Source: Cercophora sp. LCS_1
Taxonomy: Eukaryota > Ascomycota > Sordariomycetes > Sordariales > Lasiosphaeriaceae
Direction: 5' to 3'
Assembly: GCA_036250225.1 (NCBI GenBank)
Contig: JAPZLL010000029.1
Location: 310,001-374,000 of the forward strand
Length of the DNA stretch: 64,000 bases
Positions 51,695 to 63,228 of this stretch are shown in pieces. How positions within the stretch are numbered: position 1 is the first letter of the stretch; every line of letters begins with the position of its first letter. The notes under the pieces are model-generated. The model was given only the letters and a program-made list of their open reading frames with translations. It did not search any database and was not told where the DNA came from. Position numbers and translations under genes: made by a program.

Positions 51695-52368
51695 CTAGGG
51701 ATAAAGTAGGGAAGTAAAATGCCAAGATGAGTCCACCTTGGTCGCTATACCAGGCCTAATCCTTAAATCACCCTCGAGATATGACTTCTTCAACCACTCA
51801 TCGTCATCCTTCATCCTCTGCTCCGCTTCCAACCTGGCCTGGTGTTGATGAACGGCAAGGCCAAGGTTGAAGCTCCCTGCAGGTTGCCCCGCTTTCGATA
51901 CAAGTTTAGCAAGGGCCTTGAGCCACTCGGGCCATTCAGTGTCCCTGCACAAGTCATCAGGGTTAGCCCTTCGTAACGAAGTGGATGGCCCGACCTATCT
52001 GGAACGCACTTGGCAAAAAACTCCAATCGCCCTTCGTTATTTCTCACCCGGTCGTTCAAGTTGACCATTATAGAAGCCCACAACCAGTGTCCTGTCCAAC
52101 CAGCCCACGACCACCAGGTGAGATTGAGGTAGCTGTGGAACTATTCTCCCGCTGTTTTGGCATTCGGCGCTGAGTACACCGGTGTCGGCATCGAAGGAAA
52201 TGTTTCTGGAGGTGTTGCTGAACATTGTGTCTGGCTGTTGCTGTCGGGCCGTACTGGCAAAGTGTTTTGTGAGCTCACTTGGGCCGAGGTATTTATGTTT
52301 CGATCTAGGGAGCTGGCAGGCGAATTTTCCCCGGTCTCAGGGTGGATCGTGGTTTCAGCCAGCCTCAC
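51695..52368 (-). pseudogene. Hypothetical two-exon gene with one in-frame TAG
   Basis: Exons 52010-52368 and 51695-51944 joined by a 65-bp intron (GTGCGT, branch GGGCTAAC, GTGCAG) form a continuous frame of 202 codons (609 nt) apart from one TAG at 52141-52143. The N-terminal 75 residues are Ser/Thr/Pro-rich (MRLAETTIHPETGENSPASS). After the TAG come a Trp-rich segment (HSYLNLTWWSWAGWTGHWLW) and charged helices (NLNDRVRNNEGRLEFFAK, then DTEWPEWLKALAKLVSK and RLEAEQRMKDDDEWLKKSYL). No family is recognised. It may be a recently inactivated gene (CAG to TAG would fit), a gene starting at the later Met in MVNL, or one with an undetected intron around the TAG. Confidence 0.4.
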
Positions 52369-53240
52369 GACACTCGTTGGCTCTTGGCTTTTTGTTTCGG
52401 AATAGCTTCAATCCGCCAAGACTACTAGGGTTGAGCTGAAGACTCCCCTTATAGCAATGCAAGGTCGCTGGATTTGGTTCATGTCACGCAATAATCGTAT
52501 TCGTATATTGGAATGGTAAGGTAGATGCACAATCCGGAGAGTTGTTCGTACATGATTATCTGGAACTGCGAGTCGTGGCAAGTAGCGCCAAGCATCACGA
52601 GAACTTCAGCTCTCCCAAACTCTTCGCGAGAACTTGGTCCCCACTGACAAGAGAGATATCGGGTTTTAGCATGCACTGCTTTAACTTTCAATAGTATGTC
52701 TTGTGTGTCGGCGCGCCCCAATGGCTTAACTCCGGGCCCCAAACCTGGCTTGAAAGAATGGAAGGTTTCCAGTGTCTGCGGTCTAACCGTGCATCGTATG
52801 CCGACGCCGAATGCTCCGTGTTCTAAATGCAGTCCCCACCATCCCAGCAGAGAGCTTTGTTCGGAAATCCTTGTGACATGTCGCCCCTGCATCAAGGATT
52901 CAACCTTTCCGCTGCTCGTTTAAATCAGCGGCCGCCGTTGGCAAAACCGTGTCTCACGTCGGACCAACAGTCGGCCTCGGACGTGTCCCAAGGCCGAGAA
53001 TGAAATGTGGTTGGTGTTTCACTCCAGGCGAAATGCCGAGAGTGACGCTGACCGCTGCGGGGCGGGATGTTGGAAATAAATCATTATCCCCAACCAGAGA
53101 ACTGACAGCGCAGCGCCAAGCGCGCCAGGGTATAAATGTTGCAATCGTTGCCACCCATGTTGTCATCGCTATGGCCCATCACTTCGGCACACCGCCCAAC
53201 GTTTGCACCCCCATCATTGATCATTTTCTGCGCAGTAAAG
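52369..53240. other. Intergenic region
   Basis: 872 bp between divergent genes. A 138-residue minus frame at 52479-52895 has no recognisable motif and no supporting splice structure. The right end contains a TATA box. Confidence 0.45.
53131..53138 (+). promoter_or_regulatory. TATA box of the sulfotransferase-like gene
   Basis: TATAAATG lies 110 bp upstream of the chosen ATG at 53241. Because it abuts the earlier in-frame ATG at 53136, it supports the downstream start. Confidence 0.5.
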
Positions 53241-54287
53241 ATGGCCGACGCTGAAGGAAACAATAAGCGTCGTCTTTTCCTCGTCAGCATCCCACGCACT
53301 GCCTCCAACCTGCTTGTCAAGGTTTTGAACATTCAGCACCAACCCGATGTCTTCACCAACGACAAATTGGGCTACTTTTTCTACGAAGTCTATATGACGC
53401 CCGTCGTCAAGGGCTACTTTACCAAGCCCGTTGACCAGTGGACCGATGCCGAGAAAACCGAGGTCCGAACCATCTACCAGCGATGCCTGGACAGGCTTGA
53501 AGGAGCCAGCGAAGAAGCGGAGCGCAATGACAAGATCATGTTCACCAAAGAACACGCCTTTTGGTTCGTGAACCCAGTCACGATGCTGGATACTACGGGT
53601 AGCCGAGATGGCCGCGTGCAGCAGGACGAATTCCGTCTCAGCTTTCCCGAGATCTACGGCCCGCGGCAGACCTTCTCGCCCAACAACAAGACAGTGCTGC
53701 CCGACGAATATCTGCGCACGTGGAAATTCGCCTTTCTTATCCGGCACCCGGCTCTCGCCTGGCCGTCCATGTACCGCGCTATGCAAAAGGTCTCTAAGCT
53801 GGGCTTTTTTGATGACGATGGCGTCAACGGAGCCCTGGTCGCCAACATGACGTGGAAGTGGACACGGCACCTCTACGACTGGTGCACCGAGTACTCTTCT
53901 GAAAGCCCGAATGGACCGCTAATCCTCGATGCTCACGACATCATCCACAACCAAGATATTGTGCTGCGCTTCTGCGAGCTGACGGGTCTTGACAAGAGTG
54001 CGGTCCAGTTCGAGTGGGAGGGCGACAAGCTGCCCAAGTCCGTACCGGAGGATTCAACAAGTAAGTATGCGGACTTGGAAGTCAAGGCTGCCCACATTAT
54101 GATTTCCACATTGAAGGAGTCGAAGGGGATAATCAAGGATAGGACGCCAGCAGCCGTCGATATTGCTGCCGAAGTAGAAAAGTGGAAGGCTGAGTTTGGG
54201 TTGAATGGGGCTGCGCTGCTTGAAAAGACGGTACGTGAGTCGATGTCGGATTACGAGTATCTCAGGGAGAGAAGATTGCAGATGTGA
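53241..54287 (+). CDS. Sulfotransferase-like P-loop protein
   Basis: The ATG at 53241 gives 348 residues without introns; the frame extends upstream to 53136, but a TATA box at 53131 argues against that start. The N-terminal loop KRRLFLVSIPRTASNLLVKV matches the 5'-phosphosulfate-binding loop of PAPS-dependent sulfotransferases. WKFAFLIRHPALAWPSMYRA matches the 3'-phosphate-binding motif (RxPxxxxxS). A helical C-terminal part follows (FCELTGLDKSAVQFEWEGDK), usual for this fold. Many fungi have several such genes near secondary-metabolism or incompatibility loci; the acceptor substrate is unknown. No signal peptide is seen. Confidence 0.8.
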   Translation: MADAEGNNKRRLFLVSIPRTASNLLVKVLNIQHQPDVFTNDKLGYFFYEVYMTPVVKGYFTKPVDQWTDAEKTEVRTIYQRCLDRLEGASEEAERNDKIMFTKEHAFWFVNPVTMLDTTGSRDGRVQQDEFRLSFPEIYGPRQTFSPNNKTVLPDEYLRTWKFAFLIRHPALAWPSMYRAMQKVSKLGFFDDDGVNGALVANMTWKWTRHLYDWCTEYSSESPNGPLILDAHDIIHNQDIVLRFCELTGLDKSAVQFEWEGDKLPKSVPEDSTSKYADLEVKAAHIMISTLKESKGIIKDRTPAAVDIAAEVEKWKAEFGLNGAALLEKTVRESMSDYEYLRERRLQM

Positions 54288-54684
54288 AGAGAGCAAATCT
54301 ACCTGGGTACTGTGTATATTGCAGAAAAGCTCAGCTCAAAATAGTCTTATTTGCAATACTCCCGGTGAATGCATCCCTCCCGAGAGGGCCACAATGCTAG
54401 CACCACAAAGAAGCAAATCTACTCGGAAACATGACAACAACTAGGAACATCCCTGAGTAGCTCCATACCTAGGCTCAGGTTAAGACAAATAACAGCGTTC
54501 GTGTCCAGCTCGGAAGCTCGGGACAACCTAGTTGCTAGACAAGTACAAATTGGGTTTAGCACTCGATTGCTCAGCCCCAAAATCGTGCAGTTCACGGGGA
54601 AAAAAAATCCCGGCCACCCAATTTCCCCAAGAACAACACCCACAGAGGAAAACCGCAATATCACTGCCAACGCCGTAGCCGACG
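54288..54684. other. Intergenic region
   Basis: 397 bp between two plus-strand genes. A minus-strand open frame at 54419-54796 overlaps the start of the HET gene and is a shadow. Nothing else is supported. Confidence 0.5.
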
Positions 54685-57018
54685 ATGCAGTCGCAAAGTA
54701 AATCGTCCAAGTTGAAGTCTTGGATTCGAAAGTTCCCTCGACATCGCAAACCCCATCTCTCCTCGCCCAGCTCGGTACAGATCCAACGAGAAGCACAGGC
54801 TAGAAATGAGGGGGAAGCAGCTCCAGGCGAGCCAACGAAGCGAAAGTTGGAGTCGGAAAAGCGTCACCCCCCCTCTACCCGCTCGGCACGTGTCGAGCAT
54901 GAGGCCCAGGAAGGAAACAACGGAGGGGCCGCTCCCGTCGAAACGACCAAACAAAACTCGGAGTCAACGGCAATCACAGCTCCAGCGAATGAGCAGAATG
55001 CAACGGAGGAACGACGCCTATCCCAGGCATCGATCACAAGCTCCGAGGATGATGCTGCATCAGATTCCGACGAACTTCAGACGTCCAACGGACTTTCCAT
55101 GTACGGAGCACTCGATGAGGACCGGGACTTCAGAGTTTTAGACATTCTACCGGCGCGTAAAGCCTCCTCGCAGCTGCGTTGCCGCCTGAAGACAGCCAAT
55201 CTCGACACTCGCAACCTCGGGTTCAGTGCTCTATCATACAGCTGGGGTTCGCCAGATACCGCCCACAGTGTCATGTGCAATGGGAGGGATCTTAAAGTCA
55301 CGCTAAACCTTCACGCCGCTCTTGTCAGGCTACGGGAGCGACGGAAAGTCGTGACTATCTGGGCGGACCAGATATGCGTCAATCAGTCAGACATCAGCGA
55401 GCGAAACCGCCAAGTTCGTATCATGCGCGACATCTACGCCCGGGCCGAACACGTTCTCATATGGCTGGGTGGCGATGACCCTGCTCCAGATGGTCCCCTC
55501 AAAAGAGACGAGATCTCACTGAGGATGGCCGTCCGAAGGATCAGAGAACTGAGCGAAGAGCACAGGCGTGAGGACTACGGCGCGCTGCAGCTCACGCACT
55601 ACGATTACCACTCAGGCGAACCGCAGTACGGACTTACTACCGAGGGCTTCACGGGCGAGTACTATCACTGGCACAAGAAGAACATCATGAGCCCGGCGGG
55701 GGATCCCGGCTGGGAGGTATTGCAACTCTTTTTTTCCCGGCCATGGTTTACGCGAATCTGGGTGGTGCAGGAGCTTGCCATGGCTCGCTCCGTCAAAGTG
55801 CTTTGCGGGGACGACGAGCTAAGCTGGGACGAGGTGAAAAACGCTGCGAGTTACATCGACATCCATGAGTACGGAGAGGTTATGAACTCGGCCATGGCTT
55901 GGGGCTCTCGTTTTCCCCGTCTCCTGGAGGAATCGGCCATTCCAACCAGCGGGTGTCTCGCCATGTCGTCAATCCGGAACGAGGCGAAGCGAACACGCCA
56001 AACCCACAATGAGGCAAGATGCGACCTGCTAAAGCTGCTGGAAGCTACCCGCCCAGCACAAGCAACCGACATCAGGGACAAGGTTATCGCACTGCTCGGC
56101 CTCTGTGGAGACATCAGCATCATTCCCGACTACAACACCAGCTCTGCCAGTCTCTTCCAAACCACCGCAACCGAGCTGATCCGCGTCAACGGAAACCTAA
56201 ACATCCTATCCCAAGTTTTCCACTCACAGTCGTCCGCAAATCCAAATCTCCCATCATGGGTTCCCGACTTTGCCGACTTCACTCGACCACCGACCCTCCT
56301 GTCTCCCCGCAGCCACGCTGCCCCGCCCTCGTCCAGCTCGGCACCAAGCTTCCCAGCACCAGGCGCCCTCCTCCTCCCACGCGTCTGGCGCGTCGCTCGC
56401 GTATCCGACGTCTCACCAGTCCTCGACACATCACACTTTGACATCTACAACGACGCCGCAGCAGAAGAGCTCTTTGGCATATTCAAGACCATGGTTCGCC
56501 CCTTGAAGCGATACCGCAACGATGACACGGTCAACAAAGCCTTCTTCCACTCTCTGGTCGGCGGGTACATCGAGTTCACGCCCTGGGCGCCGGGAGGCAG
56601 GGCACAGAGTCTAGAGGCATTACACCACGATTATAGCCATTTCTATTTGCGGCTTGTAGATTACGTCACGGGCATGAGCGTGCTGCCGTGGAACCATCGA
56701 TCGGCTGAGACGTATGCCAAGACAGCGAGGGAGAAGGCGAGGAGGAGGAGGGTGGTGGTGACAGAGGAGTTGCCCATGCAAAAGGGAGATGATCCCGCGA
56801 GGAGAAGCCAGAAGTTGCTGGGACTGGGGCCTGAGGTTGCTGAGGTTGGGGACTGGATTGTTGTTGCTGAGGGTGGGTGTGTGCCGCTTGTTGTGAGGAA
56901 ATGCGAGAATGACGAGAGTGCGTGGAGGTTGGTCGGCGAGTGTTATGTGCATGGGATCATGGATGGGGAGGTGGCCAAACTGGAAGGGATTGGGGTGGGA
57001 CCAATGATGCTTGTTTAG
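54685..57018 (+). CDS. HET-domain protein (HET-6-like), intact
   Basis: A 777-residue intronless frame with ATG at 54685. Residues 1-135 are disordered and contain two related segments (REAQARNEGEAAPGEPTKRK and HEAQEGNNGGAAPVETTKQN), suggesting an internal duplication, and then an acidic Ser stretch. The HET domain spans about 175-330: FSALSYSWGSPDTAHSVMCN, LHAALVRLRERRKVVTIWAD, QICVNQSDISERNRQVRIMR and YARAEHVLIWLGG. FFSRPWFTRIWVVQELAMAR and RDKVIALLGLCGD are the standard following motifs. The family triggers incompatibility cell death on fusion of unlike strains. Unlike the Cys-N-terminal HET at 30 kb, this one belongs to the long HET-6/ankyrin-free type. Confidence 0.88.
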   Translation: MQSQSKSSKLKSWIRKFPRHRKPHLSSPSSVQIQREAQARNEGEAAPGEPTKRKLESEKRHPPSTRSARVEHEAQEGNNGGAAPVETTKQNSESTAITAPANEQNATEERRLSQASITSSEDDAASDSDELQTSNGLSMYGALDEDRDFRVLDILPARKASSQLRCRLKTANLDTRNLGFSALSYSWGSPDTAHSVMCNGRDLKVTLNLHAALVRLRERRKVVTIWADQICVNQSDISERNRQVRIMRDIYARAEHVLIWLGGDDPAPDGPLKRDEISLRMAVRRIRELSEEHRREDYGALQLTHYDYHSGEPQYGLTTEGFTGEYYHWHKKNIMSPAGDPGWEVLQLFFSRPWFTRIWVVQELAMARSVKVLCGDDELSWDEVKNAASYIDIHEYGEVMNSAMAWGSRFPRLLEESAIPTSGCLAMSSIRNEAKRTRQTHNEARCDLLKLLEATRPAQATDIRDKVIALLGLCGDISIIPDYNTSSASLFQTTATELIRVNGNLNILSQVFHSQSSANPNLPSWVPDFADFTRPPTLLSPRSHAAPPSSSSAPSFPAPGALLLPRVWRVARVSDVSPVLDTSHFDIYNDAAAEELFGIFKTMVRPLKRYRNDDTVNKAFFHSLVGGYIEFTPWAPGGRAQSLEALHHDYSHFYLRLVDYVTGMSVLPWNHRSAETYAKTAREKARRRRVVVTEELPMQKGDDPARRSQKLLGLGPEVAEVGDWIVVAEGGCVPLVVRKCENDESAWRLVGECYVHGIMDGEVAKLEGIGVGPMMLV

Positions 57019-57563
57019 CCAAATTTTTACCACGTAGACTAGATGAGAAGACCTCTGACTATCTGGGTTGCCTGCCTTGGTATTTCCATTTCTCACGAAG
57101 GGCCGATGCTTTTTCGTTGTGACACGACTATGGTATATGCCAACAGTGTCTAAGGCAGTCTAGCTCCCACAAAATCAAGCCAAATCAGCAAATCAGCAAA
57201 TCAGAAACCCGCCAACCACGTTGCATTGTGGGCTGCTGTGTAACCCCGAAAACCAGACGCCCGAACGGAGTGCCCAATGATTGCGAAACTAGAAAATGCA
57301 GGCGGCAGCAAGAGAACGCTTTTGGTCGCAAACCGACGCGGGGTAGCCAGTAATCAGCCCAATCAAGGGCCGAATGGCTCGAAGATCAAGCTTACTAGTG
57401 CACTCTTCTGTCCGCAGAGTTGCGGCTCTGTGCGGTGGTGTCGGGGCAGGCATTTCCCCCGCCGACTGATAAGCAGACAGGAGAACCGGTGGTGTCAACT
57501 TCCCCACTTTCAATGGCTCCGCGTTGAAGAATAATGCGACTCTGCTTCTCGGCTTGAGCTACC
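57019..57563. other. Intergenic region
   Basis: 545 bp between two plus-strand genes, holding the HET terminator and the CorA-like promoter. A short AAATCAGC-type repeat (aatcagcaaatcagcaaatcag) lies near 57183-57205. Confidence 0.5.
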
Positions 57564-60500
57564 ATGGAGTACAGCGCTTGTGTCCCCTCTACCGAGGCGT
57601 CTGAGTGGTGTTTTGATACGAGCTGTTTCGATCCCGAAAAGCTAAGAAAGCACCACGAAGAGCACGCTGGGACCACCACCACCGCGCCCGAAACGGCGCG
57701 GAGCATCGACATTTTGTGCCATCATTGTCGCCAAACTTTCTCGCAAAAGCCTTCGATATTCATCTACGATAGCAATACCCTCTCCGATCCTCCAACTGAC
57801 TTCAAGGCCTACGTTTGGACTAGGATCGACAAGCGGGATGCTTTCCTCGCCGACTTGCGCGAGTTGCATCCTACCAGAGCAGAGACTGTAATTTCTGCCC
57901 TGAAGAAATTGGCTGAGGACCGCGAAGAGTTTGCGAAATACGGTCCGAAGAAAAGACTTCTCGTGTCTCTCGACGGATGGAGAGGTAAATGGGCCACGGG
58001 AGGGCCGGAATCTAACAGCATACAGGATGAAGGCGCGGTCAAGAATGACCGGGAACACCGCCAGTCGGCTGCCTCCACCGAACCCCTTACCCTCTTCACG
58101 AATCTTTCAGCTCGCCACGATTATGACGGATTTGGTGTGTCGTCAGCTACAACTACCGCCTCGGCACCTCCGATCCAACAATCGTTTCATGGTCATTACA
58201 AAGTCGGGGTCATGCACTTTAAGCGCAAAGCAGAGAACCAGTCGTTCAGCGGTGTGACACTCAAGACACTCGCACAGAGCTTCCCCGACCAGCGAATTCC
58301 CATTGAAGATGTGCTGTCCACGGCTCCAGACAAATTGAGCAACAACCCTGTAGTTCAGAGATGTGACGAAAACACACTGAGGTATTTTCACATTCCAGCG
58401 AATAACATGAGCTGGGTTGAGGTGAGACAACCCATCCAAGGCAAGGGAATGGAAGTTGCTCACAGTTGCTATGTAGGAGACGATGGCCCGATACTATGGG
58501 GAGAGGAGGAGGAAACACGACGACTCTCGGGCAGTTGAGGACATGCTACGCCATGAGAGGCTGCTCCGTCGCGAGTTTTGGCGTGGTCAAACCCACGGCG
58601 GGAACAAAGGTCCAGTCCATGCTCGTCACATGAGGCCAAGATCTTCGGTGATTCCACGCCCTCAAGCAGCACAGCCACGAGATAGGCCGCCGTCTTCTGG
58701 GAAGGACATCGCTTTGTTTGTAAGTTTGACCTGCCATCATGATTCAGCGAATACTACCTAATCACTGTGGCCACAAAGCTACCTTACCTCCATTGGGAGT
58801 ACCATTCCCTGCAGAAACGCATTCAGTCCGAGATTGACGATGCAAAGGATGAACTCAAGCTTCAGCGCCAGGAAGATTCAGAAGAGAAGAAGCGGATGAG
58901 AAGGCAAAAGACAAGGTTTTTCTCCTTTGATCAGGGCGGAGAAAGCGGGGCCGCTAGCCCTATTGTCACGCCTGGCCACGGTAACAAGAACGAGAAGGGG
59001 AAGAAGCTTGTCGGGATAGCGGTTGACCACTTGCGCGATTTGATAGCACCGGGGACGTCTGACGAGTCGGATGGATCTTCAGAGGCTGAAGATGGGCCAC
59101 AAGATGAGCCAAGGTACGTTCTTCAACGCTTAGATCTTGGACTTCGTTGATTGGGTTGAGCAGGAAGAAGAAGAAAGTGAAAAGCCGGAAATCCATACTG
59201 GCCAACTTGCTGTGGACAGTCGCCCAGATATATTCCGAGATGGAGTTTGGGAAGAAATTCCCACACGACACAAGAATGTTGAGGACTTTCGTGCATCACG
59301 ACCCCCCGTTGCATATCCGGCGAACCCTTGATCAGTTCTACTTTCACACACTCGATGACACTGGTGCGCGGGACTGCGATCAGGTTGTGCATCGTGGGAC
59401 GAGAGGAGCAAGAGATCACACGAGAATCATCATGGTGGATCAGCTCTGGCTTTGGATTTTGGACGACAGTAAGCGACCGGCTATCCTTACGAATGCACTT
59501 GGATTGCCTAACTGCGGTGGTAGACACCATCATCACGGCGTTCCCAAAGAGATGGGGCCGGAACAAGCTTGACGACTCGGGTGTCCACAAGAGCATTCGC
59601 GTCCGGCTCAAGACAGCACATAAGGATGGGATAAAATCAATCTACCATCTCGGTAAAAAAAAACCCCAAAAAACCTTCCTAGGTATCTTGATACCGTTGG
59701 TCTAACATTATGACAGCGCTGATAATTATTGACCAATGCTCTCGGGTCTTTTTTGACCGCACAAAGTCGCGGGACAACAGGCCCGAAATGCTGGACCTGT
59801 TTGGTTCCGCGATTGGCAACACAGTGAGTCTCAGTCAGTCCGTCCGTCTCATACAGATCAAATATCTCACATGGCGCCTCTGCCATAGACAGAGTTTACC
59901 TGCATTTCGCACCACCACTTTTGGCGACACATCAACAGGATCGCCTCCAATTCCCTTGTCAAGGCGACAGCAGAGAAATGGCGATTCCTGGACATCAACC
60001 TAGAAGGAAAGCTTCTGCAGGAGTCCCAAGACATTTGCGAGGAGTTGATGATCCTCCTTCGCGTCTACAGCCAACAAATCACTGTCATCAAGGAGTTTCG
60101 GCGTCACCTGGCCACACTCAAGGAGGAAGAAACAAGAGCGCAGTGGAAAGAAACCGAGAGATCCAGAATCGAGTCTCACGAAGGGACAGCTGATCCCGCG
60201 ACCTTGTCAGAGTCTGCCATGGTGGAGTTTGCAGTCATCCGCAAGCTGGATCGGCTTCTCAGTTGGCATCTGGATACTTCCATGTCCCCGTTTTCCGACG
60301 ACGACATTGGCAGGATTGGTGGGGGCATGTCATCAACCGTCCCAACCCAGGAAGCTGATGTTTTGCTGGAATTGGTTGAGAGCAGGCGGCTTGAGCTGCA
60401 GGAGCTTGAAGAGACGGCTCTGAGGACTTGCAACCAGCTCGAGGGATTGCTGTCCCTCAAGCAACAGCAAGCCAGCATTCTAGAGGCAAAGGCTGCCAAG

Positions 60501-61242
60501 ATCCGGGCCGACGAGAGCATTAAGCAGGGCCGCTCCATCATTGCCTTCACCATCGTGACCATTTTCTTTGTACGTCACCGTATCAGAAAACCATGACGCT
60601 TTATAAATGGCTAACTTGTTTCCAGTTGCCTTTGGGGTTTTTCGCCGCCTTCTTTGGGATGAACAACAGTGTGTCAACCAAGGACGAATGGATGACACTG
60701 AACGATCAAGTCCAGTACATGTGTAAGTCCTGACTATTTACTTTTTTCCGTTATGAAGCTTCGAATGGTCTAACCGCTTGCGTTTCTTAGTTGGCTTTTC
60801 AGCTGTTGTTGTGGTCATCGCCACGTCCTTGGCCTTCAGCCAGACAGCTCGGACGGCAGTATCACTCATCACGATCCTACCACTGAGTTTAGTGGCCGAG
60901 CATCTCGGACTTGGGCAGTTCTGGAGGAAATCCGTCGTCCAGCCACTACTCAAGCTTGGTAAGTCGGGAAAAGCTCGGCAGAAAGCAATAGCTGGGCGCC
61001 GGGAACCGGAAAGGGGGCTCGTCGCCGTCACTACAATTGGCAAAAAGACAGATCCTGCGGTGGAGGAGAGGCTCAAGATTCTAAACGGTGTGGCAGAGGA
61101 TCGAGTGAGTGGTGATCGGGCGACATCTTGGATGAAAACACCCAGTGAGAAAGCGCGACAGGTATCGTTGTCAGGGCTGCTGTTGAAGGCTCGGGAGCTG
61201 CGCCGGCAGCGAGCACCGGATCATGGTACTGAAAAGGTGTAA
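57564..61242 (+). CDS. CorA-like magnesium transporter family protein with long N-terminal region
   Basis: Nine exons: 57564-58421, 58477-58719, 58779-59113, 59164-59468, 59524-59652, 59717-59823, 59889-60569, 60626-60722 and 60791-61242; frame-checked (3207 nt, 1068 residues). The ATG has an ideal context (gctaccATGG). The N-terminal half is cytosolic (RYFHIPANNMSWVEETMARY, REFWRGQTHGG, PVHARHMRP, LPYLHWEYHSLQ). The middle carries MVDQLWLWILDDNTIITAFP, SGVHKSIRVRL and LIIIDQCSRVFFDRTKSRDN, characteristic of fungal CorA-like proteins. Coiled-coil segments precede two C-terminal membrane helices; the first ends FFGMNN, the CorA GMN signature. It is probably a plasma-membrane or organellar divalent-cation channel; the long soluble half suggests a sensor role (inference). 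Confidence 0.9.
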
Positions 61243-61948
61243 TACCCGGCTCCGGATGGGTTACAATGAAGAGCTTGCAGGTTGGTGACAAAAGGAAAAC
61301 GGCGTGCTTGGAGTTTCAGAGCGCTAGTTATAGGTCACTGTTAAGAACAGGGGGAATAATGTATACGAGCGTTGATGATTTAAGCCCGGTCTCGGACTTT
61401 GCTTCTGGTGCAGTGGTAGTAGGAAGGCCCCCTCCCAGCCCCTAATGTCGGGGCAAGTGGCGCGACCAGAACCGAATCTCTGACCGCAGTGCTGAGCGCA
61501 CACTAAACCACCCCTTGACAGCAAACGGGCTAGACTTGCGATCGATCATCGCCCGGGCATACGTCTCAACCTAATTTTCTCTCCCTAGTGGATCGGTAGG
61601 AGCTACAACCCTGGCTTTTGCGCCCCTACTTAAGTCAGGTATCTCCTAGGTCAGGGTAAGCCACCAAGATCCCCATGATTTCCACGGCGAGGTCTCATGA
61701 CTACTAGCTGAGCATAAGCTGTGAGATGTTGAAGTTGGAACTTTGGGGGAGACTTGTCAAACCAATCAGTCATTACAATTCTCTGCCGTTGCCGTGCAGT
61801 TTCTACTTCATGTATCGCAACACAGGAACCAGGCCGTGTCCCAACCTGTCAAGTATCCAATCCTGACCAGACCTGACAACGCCGTGATGCCGATTAAGAA
61901 AACTACTGCCCATTACAGACAAAGGAAATAGCCCAAGGGCCGCTCAGC
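61243..61948. other. Intergenic region between convergent genes
   Basis: 706 bp holding the 3' ends of the CorA-like and GPCR genes. No convincing coding frame or tRNA was recognised. Confidence 0.45.
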
Positions 61949-63228
61949 TCATATTGCCTGCCCCATACCGTGTCCCGGATGGTGTCGATAAGATGGGTGT
62001 GGTCGTTCAGCCTCGTCAAACGAGACAGTCTATCAATATCAGAGTTAGGACTTTCCTAACCGGCACGAGGGGCAAGGAGAACGTACGATATCATGCTTGA
62101 CCATGACAAACTGGCTCTTGTCCGACTGGAGGATATCTTCCTGAGAATCGCTCGTGTCGGTGCGTCGTCTCTTATCGCTCGCGAGTGAGCCAAGACGGAC
62201 GTTCCTACTTTGATTACTGTTGTGGCTGTACTGCTGCTTGGCTCTGGTGGCAGCAGAGCCATACTGAGTTCCCGCAGGACGATTCGTGACGAGGACCTTG
62301 AGCGCGGGAAGACTGCCGACGACGAGGGCTGGGAGAAGTCAGCAACCGAGAACCCCGCCCAGCCTTGACGAATTAACTCACAAATCGACGCTGTCAGGGT
62401 TGACCAGATCATGAGCAGACTCAAGTTGACAAACTGCTGCTCCACCAAGACCTGCTTTGCCCGGATGATGCCAAAGGCAATCATGACGAAACCCAGCCCA
62501 AAGACGCAGACCAGCCCGACCTTTTGCTTGACTGACACCTTGACATTGTAGATCAACCTGATGGGCATGGCCATGACTGACGAGATGTGTTAGCATGGCG
62601 GGTGTGGAGCGGAGTCCTAGCCGTGAAACCTACTGCACAGGTCGGTAAAGACATCAAAGGCAGTGCTGAAGTAGACACTAAAGTTGGAGGCCCAGATGTA
62701 CTCGGGCCGCGCACACTGGCCAAACTTGAAGAAGTTGGAGATGTGTCCGCACGAAAAGCACAGGGTGAGGATGCATCCGGCGTAGGCCAAAAAGGTAAAG
62801 GTGGCCAGGAAGTACCACACGCGCCGGTAGAGGACCAATTCCCGGAACAGCTTGTAGTACAGGGCTAGGAAGCTTGCCTTGACAGACCATAGGACGGTCC
62901 AGAACAGGATGATGATGGCGAACTCATACTTGAGATAGTCCTCGGTGTATGTCATGAGCTCGATCGAGAGCGGGATGTTGCCGGCCAGCACGGCCGTGAT
63001 GTAGTACAGACTCGGCAGCTGGATCGTCTCCAGGATGCATAGTGTCAGCAGCGATGCCAGCGCCAGGAATACCCAGTAGTCCTCGGCCGTGAGTCTCCGG
63101 ACCGTGTAGCGCAGACGGGTGATGGTCCGCACCGCCACGAGAAGGGCTGCGACCCCGAAGCACGTCCATACGAGTGCCTTCAGAGATCTGTTTGGGAGCG
63201 AGCCGGCATTGTCGATGGAATCCGCCAT
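61949..63228 (-). CDS. PTH11-type (rhodopsin-fold) fungal GPCR
   Basis: Four exons: up to 62634, 62382-62576, 62087-62328 and 61949-62029. The frame is consistent from either start (1143 nt from 63258, 1113 nt from 63228). The ATG at 63228 has a better context (caacATGGC), giving 370 residues; the earlier ATG adds ten. Seven hydrophobic segments are visible, including VWTCFGVAALLVAVRTITRL, YWVFLALASLLTLCILETIQ, AIIILFWTVLWSVKASFLAL (the WSVKASFL box), FLATFTFLAYAGCILTLCFS, VYFSTAFDVFTDLC and VGLVCVFGLGFVMIAFGIIR. RLTAEDYWV in loop 1 is typical of the integral-membrane rhodopsin-fold family. The tail is Ser/Gln/Arg-rich and phosphorylatable. Members sense surface or nutrient cues; the ligand is unknown. 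Confidence 0.88.

Noticed and set aside
52479..52895. 138-residue minus-strand frame
   Set aside because: No motif, no signal peptide, no splice partners; kept out for lack of support.
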